64,000 nt of DNA from Petrolisthes cinctipes (taxonomy: Eukaryota > Arthropoda > Malacostraca > Decapoda > Porcellanidae). The position numbers and the translations under genes were made by a program. Location: positions 29,089 through 93,088 of the forward strand of contig JAWQEG010002499.1 in assembly GCA_033782935.1 (NCBI GenBank), in the 5' to 3' direction. Positions within the stretch are counted from its first letter, which is position 1. Every line of letters starts with the position of its first letter. Under the pieces are notes generated by a model. The model was not told the DNA's origin, made no database searches, and saw only the letters and a list, made by a program, of their open reading frames with translations. Shown one piece after another: positions 12,117 through 22,960 of the stretch.

Positions 12117-13457
12117 TGAGATTTCATGTTTCCCAACGGCAGTAATGACATTTTGGTACTGTACTTTTGCTCTCCAAGCAACTTTGCCACACACATTTAG
12201 GTTCACCACTCCCCTCGGCGATTCAACTCACTTTGCCACATGTTAGCATAGGTGCCACTGTGCCACGCTACTCAACCCTGTTCATGTGCTGATATTTCTG
12301 CCTATAAAACTTGTACATACAGGACATACAGTGACTGAGAATTTTAATACAGTAGTTTAGATTTACGTCCTCTTGTGCAACATATTCTAGAATCTAAATT
12401 TACAACAAAAGAAATAATCTTAGGTTATTAACCCATAAAGGAGCATGTACTGGACGTAGAATATGTATGGTAATGAATTTGTACTCAATGTGATGATTTA
12501 TAGGTACAGTACTGAAATGTGACATAACAATTATGGTGGTGTGTGGTTGCTCATGGTGTGTGTTTGCTCATGGTGCATTGTTTGGTAAAGTGAATGAGAC
12601 TGTTGACAATGGTAGTGTGATTTCTAGAGATGTTATGGTGGTTTAATTATGTTCCAAGTCAATAGAATGGTGATGAGTAGGAGGAGGATAAAGTTCATGT
12701 GTGGAATGGTTAGAGAGTGTGAGATGAAGAGAAAAGAAAATTGAGACAAGAAATATACTAAGCTATACAGTATTATTTGTATTCATTTCATAGTGTTTCT
12801 GTAAATGGTTGGTGAGAAGAACTATAAATATGGAGAACTTGCAGATTAGGTATTAAAAATCCTCATCTAAGCTGAAAACTGGGATCCCTAAAGAAATTAC
12901 TGAGCTGTGCTACTGCATAATAATAGTGTGTAATGCTCAGCCTCTCAGTGGCTCTCATATCTTCTACAGTATGTTGTAATGGTAAACAGAAATCCACCAG
13001 TGGGGCTGGGTTGGGGGGAGGGGGAGGTTACCAAAAGGAAGGAATAGATTGTAACATGTAAGAGACTTAGAGATTGATAGACTGGATTAGTGATTGGTCA
13101 ATGATTTTATTCTGAAAATCAGCTGTAGTTGAATATAGGTTGGCTTTAAAGTTGCCCCTTATAACCTCAGTCCTTATTTTAATATCTGGTCTGAAAGATA
13201 CAGTATTTCAATTGAGTAAAATCATCAGGCATTAGCCAGAGTATAATCAGTGATGTACATATGCTGAAGGGGATAATCTTCCTATTATTTTCTCTGTATT
13301 TACCTTCACCATCACTGTGAAGGGTGAGTGATCAATATTGATGATTGCAAGGATGGTAAACCACATTGTCATAGGTTTGAATGCCAGTACGAGTGGGCAG
13401 TGCTCCATCCACATCCATCCTGAGGCCTATACATTAAAATTAGTCACAAACCAAGTA
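12117..13457 (+). other. Intron sequence with nothing recognised
   Basis: AT-rich, no coding signature, no tandem repeat of note. Confidence 0.5.
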
Positions 13458-14424
13458 CCGTAAAACTCCCTAACTTCGGACATTTTTTACATGTTTTAGT
13501 GAATAACTCTGTTAATAATGGTGCAATTTTATTCCTGTTGGTGTCATGTGGTAGCCAGGGAGAGTACCTACTGAATCCATATAACAAAAAAAAAATAAGC
13601 ACAACTTCACCTAAATATCAAGTTGCTACTTCACAGACTCAACAAATGCATACTGAAATAACATAATAGGACCTACATAAGGTACATAATACATAATAAC
13701 ATAATTCCAGGTACTAATGACACACACACCCACTTCCTGTATTCCTTGACTTGATTACCTGTATAAAATACTATAACTAAATAACTAATATAACTTTTTT
13801 CTTCAAAATAAAACTCATTACTGGTTAAGGCACCATACTGTAGCACCTTACTGGCAATAACTTTGGTACTGGTAGTACTGACAATCTTACAGAACTATAT
13901 CACATATTATTTGGGTACCGGTATCATTACTTAAGCCAAAGGTTTACATCTACATCAAAAATCATCCTTTGCTTGCAGTCAAGTACCGGTACCGTATTAA
14001 TTTGTCTGTCCAAAGTTGGGACTTTTTTCTGTAAAAAATAGAAATATTCATTAAAAAAATCATAACACGGTTATGCATGCATATATTTTAAATTTGTTTA
14101 CTGCCCAGTACTTACAGAGAGTGTCCACGTATAATGGTACCATTCACGTTCTTACAATTGAAACTCTTTGTTCTGTGTGAACAAAGTTTTGCAGGGTTAA
14201 AAAATGCAGACTTTTTTTTCCTTGCATTTGTCGAATATTTTCACCCACACATATTCAAGCTATTACAATAGAATTTATACATAATAGTCTTTGAACATTC
14301 CCCTAACTAACACCATCGTTATTTTTTGCAAATATAGCACTCTCTTCCAGTATAGTTGAATTATTACATTTTTTCACGAAATGTCTGAAGTTATGGCGCA
14401 GTCCGAAGTTAGGGAGTTTTACGG
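13458..14424 (+). mobile_element. Non-autonomous DNA transposon with 25-bp terminal inverted repeats, 967 bp
   Basis: Starts ccgtaaaactccctaacttc after TA (13456-13457), and ends with the inverted gaagttagggagttttacgg before TA (14425-14426). The outer sequence gtac/gtac also matches. The interior is AT-rich with no transposase frame, but a weaker inner echo (tccaaagttgggac near 14009) occurs. TA flanks suggest the Tc1/mariner/pogo superfamily; the family is not identified. Confidence 0.75.
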
Positions 14425-14799
14425 TACCCAATGTAACACTTAAAGTTACTCTTAAGGAAAGGTAACTGTGGTACTATAAACCACCACAGGTTGCAAAGAC
14501 CAATATAACAGAGAAGGGCATCGCAGCAAGTTGTTGTTATAACCTACTGTATACCTTCAACTAAACTTTTATCTTTACCTTTCTTTCCACATTTCCTTTC
14601 CATCTTCTTTCTCCTCTTATCTGAATTTTTACACACTTTTCTTTTAGAGAAATGTCATACCGATAGTTCCCAAATAGTTGGGATAATTTTTGCTGTAGAA
14701 TTTTCTTATCCTATTTAATCACGTGGCTTCACATATTTGTTCTAAATACTCTTAATTATCCTCGTAAATTTTCCCTATTCATCCTTTCCTTTATTTCCA

Positions 14800-14925
14800 A
14801 TCTATCTACAGCTCAGACACTTCGCTCCCTCTGGGAACTTTCCCCAGAAGTCTCTCTCTTGCAAACTCCCCATTCTCTCTACATGTCCATACCAATTCAG
14901 TGTATTATGCTTCACTCTCTCATCA
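14800..14925 (-). pseudogene. LINE C-terminal fragment (separate small piece)
   Basis: On the minus strand the frame reads VKHNTLNWYGHVERMGS followed by LQERDFWGKFP. The WYGHVERM motif is a hallmark of the extreme C-terminus of several LINE polyproteins. It lies directly beyond the 3' end of the LINE at 14926-16010 in the same orientation, but is a second, different piece. Confidence 0.55.
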
Positions 14926-16010
14926 TCATCATCTTCGTTTAACGTCCTCCTCTTCCCATTGCTGGGGATGGATGTACTATGAGTCATCTCCATTCCTCTC
15001 TATCCTCCGCATCTTCCTTTGTTATCTCTAAGTGTCTCATATCCTCTGCAACTACCCTCCTCCACGTTGTCCTTGGAGTTCTGACTGATCTTCTTCCCTC
15101 TACTTCCAACTCCATGGCCCTTCTCAATATGTTTTCCTGTTTTCCTCTGTGCACATGACCGAACCATCTTAATCTTGCTCTCTGGATTCTGTCCTTTATG
15201 CTCTCTGCTCCGCATATTCTTCTCGCCTCTTCATTTGATACTCTGTCCCTCCACCTTACTCCTGCTATATACCTCAGCATCCTGTGATCATAAGTTGACA
15301 GAAGCTTCTCCAGCCTTGCTGTCAGTGCCCACGTCTCTGAGGCATAAATCAGTACAGGTCTAATGCAGGCGCAGTAGATCCTTGCACGCAGGACCAGTGG
15401 TATTCCTTTGTTCACTAACAGACTGGCCAACTCTCTCCATTTTCTCCAGGCACTTGTAACCCTTGCTCTCACTGCCGCTTCTGCTCCACCCTCACACCTC
15501 ATGGTGTCTCCCAAATAGCAGAACTGGTCCTCCACCTCCAACCCTCCCCCCTCCATTTCCACCTCCCGTGGTCTCTCTATTGGCCCTCTCACACATGCTG
15601 GGCACTTAAAGTTCTCTCCGGCTCTCCTCACATTTCTAACTCCTGAGCATCTTCCTTGGCACCACTTTGAGCAGCCCGCGCACCACAAAGAGTTGGCACC
15701 TACTCCCTCTCCACACACTCCACATGGGTACCTTCCTCTCTGCTGTCTTACTTCTGGCTGCCTTCCTATTACCATCATCTTTTGTCTTTGATCTGTTGAC
15801 CCTCATTCCTCTTATTTCCAACCTTCTCCATTCCTCAAACATACCCACAATTCTCTCCTCTGACTCTGCCGTTAGTACCAGATCATCAGCATACAGCATC
15901 TGCCATATGCTGTCTCCCCTCCTCTCTCTCGTCGCCTCCCCCATCACCATCACAAACAAAATGGGGCTCAATGCCGACCCCTTATTCAATACTGATGGAA
16001 TTTGCACCCA
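14926..16010 (-). pseudogene. Decayed non-LTR retrotransposon: RT core, PHD-like zinc finger, C-terminal region
   Basis: Reading the minus strand: KGSALSPILFVMVMGEAT, then MLYADDLVLTAESEERI (catalytic YADD), then, after a frameshift near 15785, a Cys-rich finger (CGVCGEG...WCAGCSKWC...CSG...CPAC), YLGDTMRCEGGAEAAV, YCACIRPVLIYASETWAL and LRWFGHVHRGKQEN, ending DREEWR-stop at about 14982. The order RT / zinc finger / C-terminal block is that of many invertebrate RTE- or BovB-like LINEs (family assignment tentative). It ends with a short untranslated tail and a GAT repeat (about 14926-14940). The 5' half (endonuclease, RT palm start) is missing. Confidence 0.8.
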
Positions 16011-16025
16011 AACCAAATCTCTCAT

Positions 16026-17140
16026 AATTATACATTCTCATTGCTTTCCCCATCCAACGTCATCACGCCACGTGCTCTTCTCAGGGAACTCCTTTTCAAC
16101 TTAACTATTCTAGACTGTTACGCCCCATTCCTTATACATATCTATGATGCATATGGCAATATTGACAGGCTTATACTATGTCTCAGTATATTGCATCCCT
16201 ACTCACACTCCTATCCTTCAAAGACCCTGTGTCCTGTCTACCCTGCTCTGCTCTCTCAGATTTCCTTCATGCTCCTATGCTTGCACAATACTGTTCCCAG
16301 ACATTTCAAATTCCAAGCTCTTTTACTTCTTCCATCCTATCTCTGCTCAAAACTACCTCACACTATGCTTCAGTTGACACTCTCACCAAGTAGGGTATTG
16401 CAAAGTAACTCATTTCAACTTCTGCTTCCTCAGAAACCATCACCTTACATAATCTTAATGACATTCAATTTTAGTTACCTTCTAATACATACACACCTTG
16501 AGACTCATCCACCACCCTCTGTAGCTCCCATTCACTCTTGGCCAGTATCTGAGGGTCATCCAATTTTTTAGATATCCTCCATTTCCCATTTTATATTTTC
16601 CTCAGATTGCATTATTGTATATGATATTTGTTTATGCTGGTCCTCTGCTGTACATGTACATATTCTTTTTCATCCACATCATTATTGTTTCTCAATTGGA
16701 GTGCAGTACATTCTGTCGCACTGTGAAGTACAGTATCTGCATATCTCATAAAATATATAGTATGTGAGAGGGGATAAGAAGAGAACAGAAAGAAAATAAT
16801 GGGAGAGTAAAGGGAAATGAAATGAAAAGTGTTGGAGGAAAAGGGGAGAAGAGAATGTGAGGAGCTTGAGGAATAAATATGAGAAGATGTGACAGGCAGA
16901 ATGGGAAATATTTTAGATGAGGGTCAAACATATGTACCATGGGAGGTAAAGTATGAGATAGTATGTTCTAATTTGACTGGTGTTAAACTGGTGGAACAAA
17001 ATACATAGAAGTACTCAAGTACTTCTAATACAAGCTGTAGTAAAGCAGTGGTTCAGAGCAAGTCATAATGATGAAGCAGAGAAAGAAAGTTATCTCTGGT
17101 GAGTTGGTGCCACCAGCCTTGGGAAAACAATAACAGAGAA
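16026..17140 (+). other. Intron sequence; no gene
   Basis: C/T-rich, with a 189-residue frame (16002-16571) that has no recognisable domain and abuts the LINE on the other strand. I treat it as chance. Confidence 0.45.
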
Positions 17141-17142
17141 CA

Positions 17143-17405
17143 AGGGCTGATTCCACAATGGTTTGGGTTCATTATGATCCTCCCTAGCCAACCACACTTG
17201 TCAGTCATAGGGCCGATTCCACGGTGGCTTGAGTTCGTTATGTTCCTCCAGAATCAACCACACTTGTCAGTCTTAGGGCCGATTCCACAGTGGCTTGAGT
17301 TTGTGATTCTCCCCAACCAACCACACTTGTCAATCTTAGGGGTGATTCCACAGTGGCTTTGGTTTGTTATGATCCTCCCCAACCAACTACATTTGTCAGT
17401 CTTAA
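17143..17405 (+). repeat. 66-bp tandem repeat, four copies, plus a nearby inverted partial copy
   Basis: Units beginning ggccgattccacagtggctt recur with starts of ttccac at 17151, 17217, 17283 and 17346 (periods 66, 66, 63). Because the periods are multiples of three, the frame stays open and reads IPQWLEFVMIL...QPHLSVLG repeatedly. A reversed partial copy (aagccactgcggaatcgacc) lies at 17561-17580. No protein family is recognised. Confidence 0.75.
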
Positions 17406-17599
17406 TTGTATCCAACAAACTTGGTATCCATATCCACAAAATCTGTCTGGTAGTTCCAGTATTACCATAGTTTCATAGTGGAGTCATCAAATTCATCCAA
17501 TATTCACTCATGAGTCATTTACACAGTTTCTTTCGTTAGGGTGCTTGCAAACCAAAACAAGCCACTGCGGAATCGACCCCAAGTCATGTTATTGTTGTT

Positions 17600-18564
17600 G
17601 GCGTATCCTGGGATTATATCTTTATGGTGTGTTGAGGTATAGTTGCAGACAGATGAAACAGACACACCTGAAACGGGATCCCTCATTGAGGGTAGGTGTA
17701 TCTTTTATGTGTCCGCAACTGTACACTAGACACAGGGGGTTTTGTGTGAATTTTAGTATGTGTTGATAATCATTGAGGGAGAAATTGTAACCTCATTTTA
17801 ATGTAACCAAATCATACTGTGGTGACTAGGTAAAATGTTTTTAAGAATTGTGGCTCAAATAGGTATGATCTTCAACTGTATTACTGTATTGGGTTGGTGA
17901 CTTTGGGTGGCAGTGTTGATGATATGTTTACTTGATGTGGTTTGTAAATTTCCCCCACCAGGAGGTTATGTTTTTTGTCCAGTTTGTCTTATTGTGCTCT
18001 ATTTTTATCAGGATTTTGCATAACATCTTATGTGAATTTTTTTTCCAGAGGAGGGTTTCATGACTGGTAACAAGTGATTAGATTTGAGGAATAATTCATA
18101 TCTGGATTTCAATCCAGATATTTTTTATATATTTGTTAAGAATGTGGGTAAAATGTTAGTGGCGCTGCCTGTAAAATTTCACAACCTACAGAGAGATATG
18201 CTTTGGCTTAAGATTGTGGTTTCTGAATCCTCTTGTTACTTGTATGTATATACGTGTACAATATTTGTGAAGGAGTGTGGCTTAGAATGACATCAGATAC
18301 AAGAAACTCACCACAGCCTTGGTGAGTTTAAGATTTAAGTGTGGTGGAGATTTGATATAAATCATGTTAAGACAGAAGTAACATACCGTAGTATATCATG
18401 GCAAGACAGTGATGTATAGACAAGCCATGGTGAGGTACAGATGGAAGAGTACAGTACAGTATACCAGAGTGATGTAACCCATCCCCATGAAATCTTCCTG
18501 GTGGTGAAATTAGACTGGTGGTAGAAATATATGTGACTGACAAGACATTTTCTTCCCCACCCAG
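17600..18564 (+). other. Intron before terminal exon A
   Basis: Ordinary AT-rich sequence ending in the pyrimidine-rich acceptor of exon A. Nothing else supported. Confidence 0.5.
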
Positions 18565-18651
18565 AACAATGCCCTGAGTGCGGAGCTGCAGAAGTCTCAG
18601 ACAGTAGTGGAGTCTCTCAAGAAGCGACTCTCCATGTATGAGGCTGTGTAA
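18565..18651 (+). CDS. Pdp1: PAR-bZIP alternative terminal exon A (zipper half and stop)
   Basis: The acceptor tcttccccacccag ends at 18564, followed by 28 codons and TAA. The peptide starts NNALSAELQKSQ and ends RLSMYEAV. Joined to LEKE it continues the zipper with Leu50 (d), Leu54 (a), Ser57 (d), Val61 (a), Leu64 (d), Leu68 (a) and Tyr71 (d), numbering from the first residue of the 10814 exon. The YE near the end matches the KYE of vertebrate HLF/TEF. Ser at a core d position differs from the Leu of vertebrate members and should weaken or redirect pairing (inference). The 3' UTR carries a CA repeat and AATAAA at 19162. Confidence 0.85.
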   Translation, partial: NNALSAELQKSQTVVESLKKRLSMYEAV

Positions 18652-18801
18652 CTCCCACCCCACCCATCATCACCTCCACCAGGGTTAGGAAAAACTTTGT
18701 TTACCCCCCCCCCCCACACACACACACACACATACATATGGTATATAAGCTAATATATATTCATAGGTAAGTATGATGAAATGGAAAAACAAGGTTGCCT
18801 C

Positions 18802-18836
<35 letters not shown>

Positions 18837-19205
18837 TGCACACACATGCACGCACATGCTTGCTCACAAATATCAGCACATACTCATACACACACACAAC
18901 CACTTGTAATACTTGTTGGGACACACCCTGTAAGGGGATATTGCCTGCAAAGAGGTTGGCAATACTTTAAGGGTTTTGGCGGCCCTTTGGATCGGAGCTG
19001 ATTCCTTTCCTTCATGCTTGCCGGCCATCCTTTCTGTCTCTTTCTCCTCTTTTGTGGTACAGTCTTGTTTCCCTTATTGATGTTGTTAGCATACATGGAA
19101 GAACATCATTATACATACATGTGGTGCTGAGAATTGGAAACGACTTCACAGGCAGCCTTGAAATAAAGCAGTGTTGTGTGTTTGGATCAGTGTTCATTCA
19201 TGTTT
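18652..19205 (+). other. Probable 3' UTR and poly(A) region of terminal exon A
   Basis: Follows the TAA of exon A. It contains a C-run with CA repeats (18703-18732), a second CA repeat near 18804-18832, and AATAAA at 19162-19167 followed by the GT-rich stretch gtgttgtgtgtttgg, the expected downstream element. The cleavage site is inferred, not observed. The segment around 18937-18985 (gatattgcctgcaaag) also occurs near 46336, so part of this UTR is a dispersed repeat. Confidence 0.5.
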
Positions 19206-19879
19206 CTTTAGGACGTTAGATGACTTTTCCCTTTTTCATATCATGTTACGGTACTGAAGAAAACATTCCTCATCATCATCATCATTATCAGATAGTCAAG
19301 TCTCATTTAGCAGCATATATGACGCCACTCTTGGTAGGATATCTCGCCTAAATATCATATCATGTCCCATCAGTGTACAATTTGTCAAAATATTAACTTA
19401 ACTTTGTTATACAGATGTGGCTTGGTGAGGCAAACAGCACCTGTCTTGTTTAGTAAAGTAGTAAATCCAAGTATGAGGCATCATTGAAAGTGGTTTGGTT
19501 GTTTAATGTTGCACTATACAAGGACATATTGTACATACAGTTCTTTCATAATTGTTATTTTCTAATATTTTTATGTAGTAATGTCTAACTCGTGTATTGT
19601 AAAAATATTTTCTGGAGCAACTGTACTTTACATAATCAATTTGAGTGAATATGCTTGAACAGCTTTGCAGTTACTGCAGAATTATTATTGTTCTTGACGA
19701 TAAGTAGTTTTTCATCATACAGTATCTTTTGCTTTCAGTACTGTATAGCTTTAATGGGATTTGGAATATTGCCCGATAGTTTTGTAAAATATGCAAAGTC
19801 CATGGTGGTCCAGAGTCTATGAAATTCCTCCTTCAGAGGATTAACAATACCTTTAAGTTATCAACCATTTCAAATTTAT

Positions 19880-21290
19880 TTTCATTTAATACCAGCAGTA
19901 TTTTTTATATTTCTGAATTATATCCAGGTCAGGCCAGGAACTTGACATCTCTGTGTGCTGTGTGACATGGAGCACCATATTGCAAAAAATGTGTTCAATA
20001 ATTAATAACAATTGTAGCATACAACAGGAGGTATGGGTACATAAACAAAAACATATAGCCAAAATAGGGGCAAGTACTGAGAGGCCATTCTTAAGTATTA
20101 GCGAGGGAATTTTGTCTGGACCAAAATCTTTGTCTACAGAGAGGTTCTGCAATACAGTTATAATGTTTGGCATGAATTTTATTGCAGGGATTTAGAGTGA
20201 GTTAAGGTTAAGCACTGGGACATCTTGATTTCTTTCATTTAAGGTGGAATTATTAGAGATGATATCCAAGAGATTTGCTTTTCCTTTTGGGTCATTCACA
20301 AGATTACGATGGTGTAATAGATGAAACAGTAGTAACAGTAGATTTGAATTCATTGTGTGTTTGCTCATTTGTATTATTTAGTAGTTTGTGTGATTGTTTT
20401 TGTAAAAAAATTTGATTTGAATATATTTGAAATATTCTTGAAATATGCATTATATGCAATTGTTTTTCGTTCTGTAACTCGGGGTGCAGTTGTGGTAGAA
20501 TAATATTGGTGAGTCTGATCTTTTACTAAATTTCTGATAAGATATATAAGCTTCTATTCCAATTTTGACAAAATCTTGAATATGGGTTAAGATGGAGTTC
20601 ACATCATTTAAAAAGAAGGATGCCCAGGGTATGTTAAAGAAAATTTTGGAGACTTTCAATCTTCCGTGTCAAAGTGCCAATTGGTCACCAAAACACGTTC
20701 AGATTGGGAAGGTATGGTGGGCAGATTTACATCTTGCATGTATCAAACTGTGATCAGAAAAATGTAAATGGGACATCACTTCAACATTAAAATTTTCTGG
20801 ATCGATTGTTAGAAACAGATCAAGTAGATGGGGATTATGTTTTGGTTAACTGGCACACAGGTATTTTGGTTGACAAGCTGAGTAAGATTAAATGAATATG
20901 CAAATAGCTTACACTCATGACCAGGGTCATCAGTTCTGGCTGAAAATTTAAGCTACTCTACATTATGGACATTAAAATCACCCAGCACTGTTTTTTTTAA
21001 GCAATATTAATGCTGAGGACAGTGAGTTGTGGAGACATAGAATGGAATATACTGAACTGGGATCTGGAGAGGGATTTAGGGAACGGTAAATGCAACATAT
21101 GATTATAGATTTCCCAAAGGAATTAATTTCGTAAAGATGTCACTTTGGTCTGTGTCAGGCACAGGAGAGTGGGGGATTGGGTTTGAAGAAATTAATGTAC
21201 AGAATTGATATTGGAGTCAAGTCCCCTGATGTTGCAAAAATTGATATAATCTTCACACTGACGAGCTGTTTTAGAACGTTTTATAATTGA
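19880..21290 (-). pseudogene. Decayed jockey/CR1-like LINE: endonuclease and start of RT
   Basis: On the minus strand, with several stops and shifts, it reads CNIRGLDSNINSVH then LQTQSPTLLCLTQTKV (start of the AP endonuclease), VLGDFNVHNVE (endonuclease core GDFN), LKFSARTDDPGHECKLF, and finally LQNLSVDKDFGPDKIPSLIL with LSVLAPILAICF (start of RT, near 20150-20000). These blocks in this order define a jockey-like LINE. It lies between the two alternative terminal exons of the PAR-bZIP gene in antisense orientation. Confidence 0.7.
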
Positions 21291-21881
21291 CACTGGCATA
21301 ATGACAGTGGAGGTCCCTGTGTCATTGACCCAACCCTGCTGTTGGTGGTCATCCGAGATGTCGTCAAATTTGTTTTTAAAATTGCAGAAAAAAAGTACAT
21401 GTGGGTTGTGGTGTGTATGATACGTAGTGTGAAGAAAAGTGTTTATGAGAGAGAAGATAATGTGAACAATGTGTTATATAATTAGGGCTTGCCTGATACC
21501 CCTAAAATGTGTGAGGTAGAAAGAGGTGTTACCAGCTACCAGTGCCAAGGATAGAAAATGGAATTCAGGTAAACTATGAGTCTTTCGATGCCTTGGTGAT
21601 AGTACTCCCCTGGGGGAACGTTTTTTATCTACCACCACAAGTGACACACCCCAACATTATACATGTATACATAAACACACCCACAAGTCAGGAAGGGGCA
21701 CTTACTCTATGCTCCTACTGCTGTGCTGATAACATTTGAGGTTATTCATAATTGTGAGGTTTATCCAGATTATCTTTCATAGTAATATACTGTCAGGTGG
21801 CTGTAGCTGTCCAGTATGAGGAAAACATTATTGTACTGTATCACTTTGCATGTACTAAGGAAGAATTCCATTCCCCAACAG

Positions 21882-21962
21882 AATGTTGGCCTGAGGGTGC
21901 AGCTTGACAAAGTGGCCCGGGAGCTGGACTGCCTCAGGACTCGTCTGGCCAAGTATGAGTAG
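21882..21962 (+). CDS. Pdp1: PAR-bZIP alternative terminal exon B (zipper half and stop)
   Basis: The acceptor ttccattccccaacag ends at 21881, followed by 26 codons and TAG. The peptide starts NVGLRVQLDKVAREL and ends RTRLAKYE. It starts in the same phase as exon A, so it can replace it after LEKE. The core positions are Leu50, Leu54, Val57, Leu61, Leu64, Leu68 and Tyr71, all hydrophobic. It resembles the vertebrate HLF/TEF tail (NxALRxE...LAKYE) more than exon A does. It lies 3.2 kb beyond exon A, and a decayed LINE sits between them. Exon B could be the ancestral terminal exon, with A a duplicate that diverged, or the reverse. Confidence 0.85.
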   Translation, partial: NVGLRVQLDKVARELDCLRTRLAKYE

Positions 21963-22960
21963 GTGTGTGTCAAGCCACCTAACACTCAGCACCTCACTCA
22001 CCTTCTACTTGGTGGTCACTCTTGGTCCTTTTTATTCCCACCTTCACTCATATTCATATCACCACAAGTATAAAAATCCAATTTAGCCACCATTCCCAGC
22101 CCAGTGTCCACATCACTTCATTCAGTGGCCTTGGCAGGTGTGAGAACTATAAGGAATAAGCCTTACTCATCCCAGCCCAGTCTGTGCCCAAGTTCTGTGT
22201 GGCTGCTGATCAGTCCCTATTCTCTTCCATGTACACAAAATTGGTACTCAGAATACAAACATACATATAGCCACAAAGTTTTAGACAAACACACCCATTT
22301 GTATACATCTGGAATCATAAATACAGTACTACAGTACAGTATACCTTTATTTACTAATGCACAGCAAGTTATTATCATAAACCCACCTGGACAAGTACAA
22401 TGTGTAAGGCCTCCCACCTACCCACCCTTTTCACTCACATCCTTGTCAGTCACCCATCCATCCCTTCACACCATCTCACCTCACACCATCCTATAATATC
22501 CACTGCCATTCATTCCTCTCTAACAAAAACCCTGATTCACAACCAGCTCCTTATTGTTTCCCTTCCCATCAAACATTTGACACTCCTCTGGTTGAGTCAG
22601 TTTCAGCTCTTCCTATGTCCTTCCTTTCCTTATTTTTCCTTTAAAGCTTGTTATCCCCTAACTGTGTGTTCTTCTCTGACAGTATATGAAATTGTGCTAC
22701 CATTACTGCTTTCTTTCTGTTTACAACATCCACTGCCCAATTCATCTACCTAATGTGTCCCTTTACACCTAACACCCCATCTTCCTGTATTTACCTAAAC
22801 CCTTACAGAGTTTAGGTGCACTGATCCACACAGCCAACCAGCCCAACCTTTCATGCCCACTACCACACCACTCAGGTTTGGCTCCATTGTGTGTTGTCTA
22901 CACACACTGATTTGTTTACAATCCTAGGATAGAATATTTGAGGATTAAAATACATATATA
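21963..22960 (+). other. Probable 3' UTR of terminal exon B, extent uncertain
   Basis: Non-coding, C/T-rich sequence after the TAG of exon B. No strong AATAAA was seen close by; ATTAAA occurs near 22945, and AATAAA at 26015 and 26363. The whole stretch up to about 26.4 kb is free of microsatellites and recognisable repeats, which would fit a long UTR but does not prove it. Confidence 0.3.
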
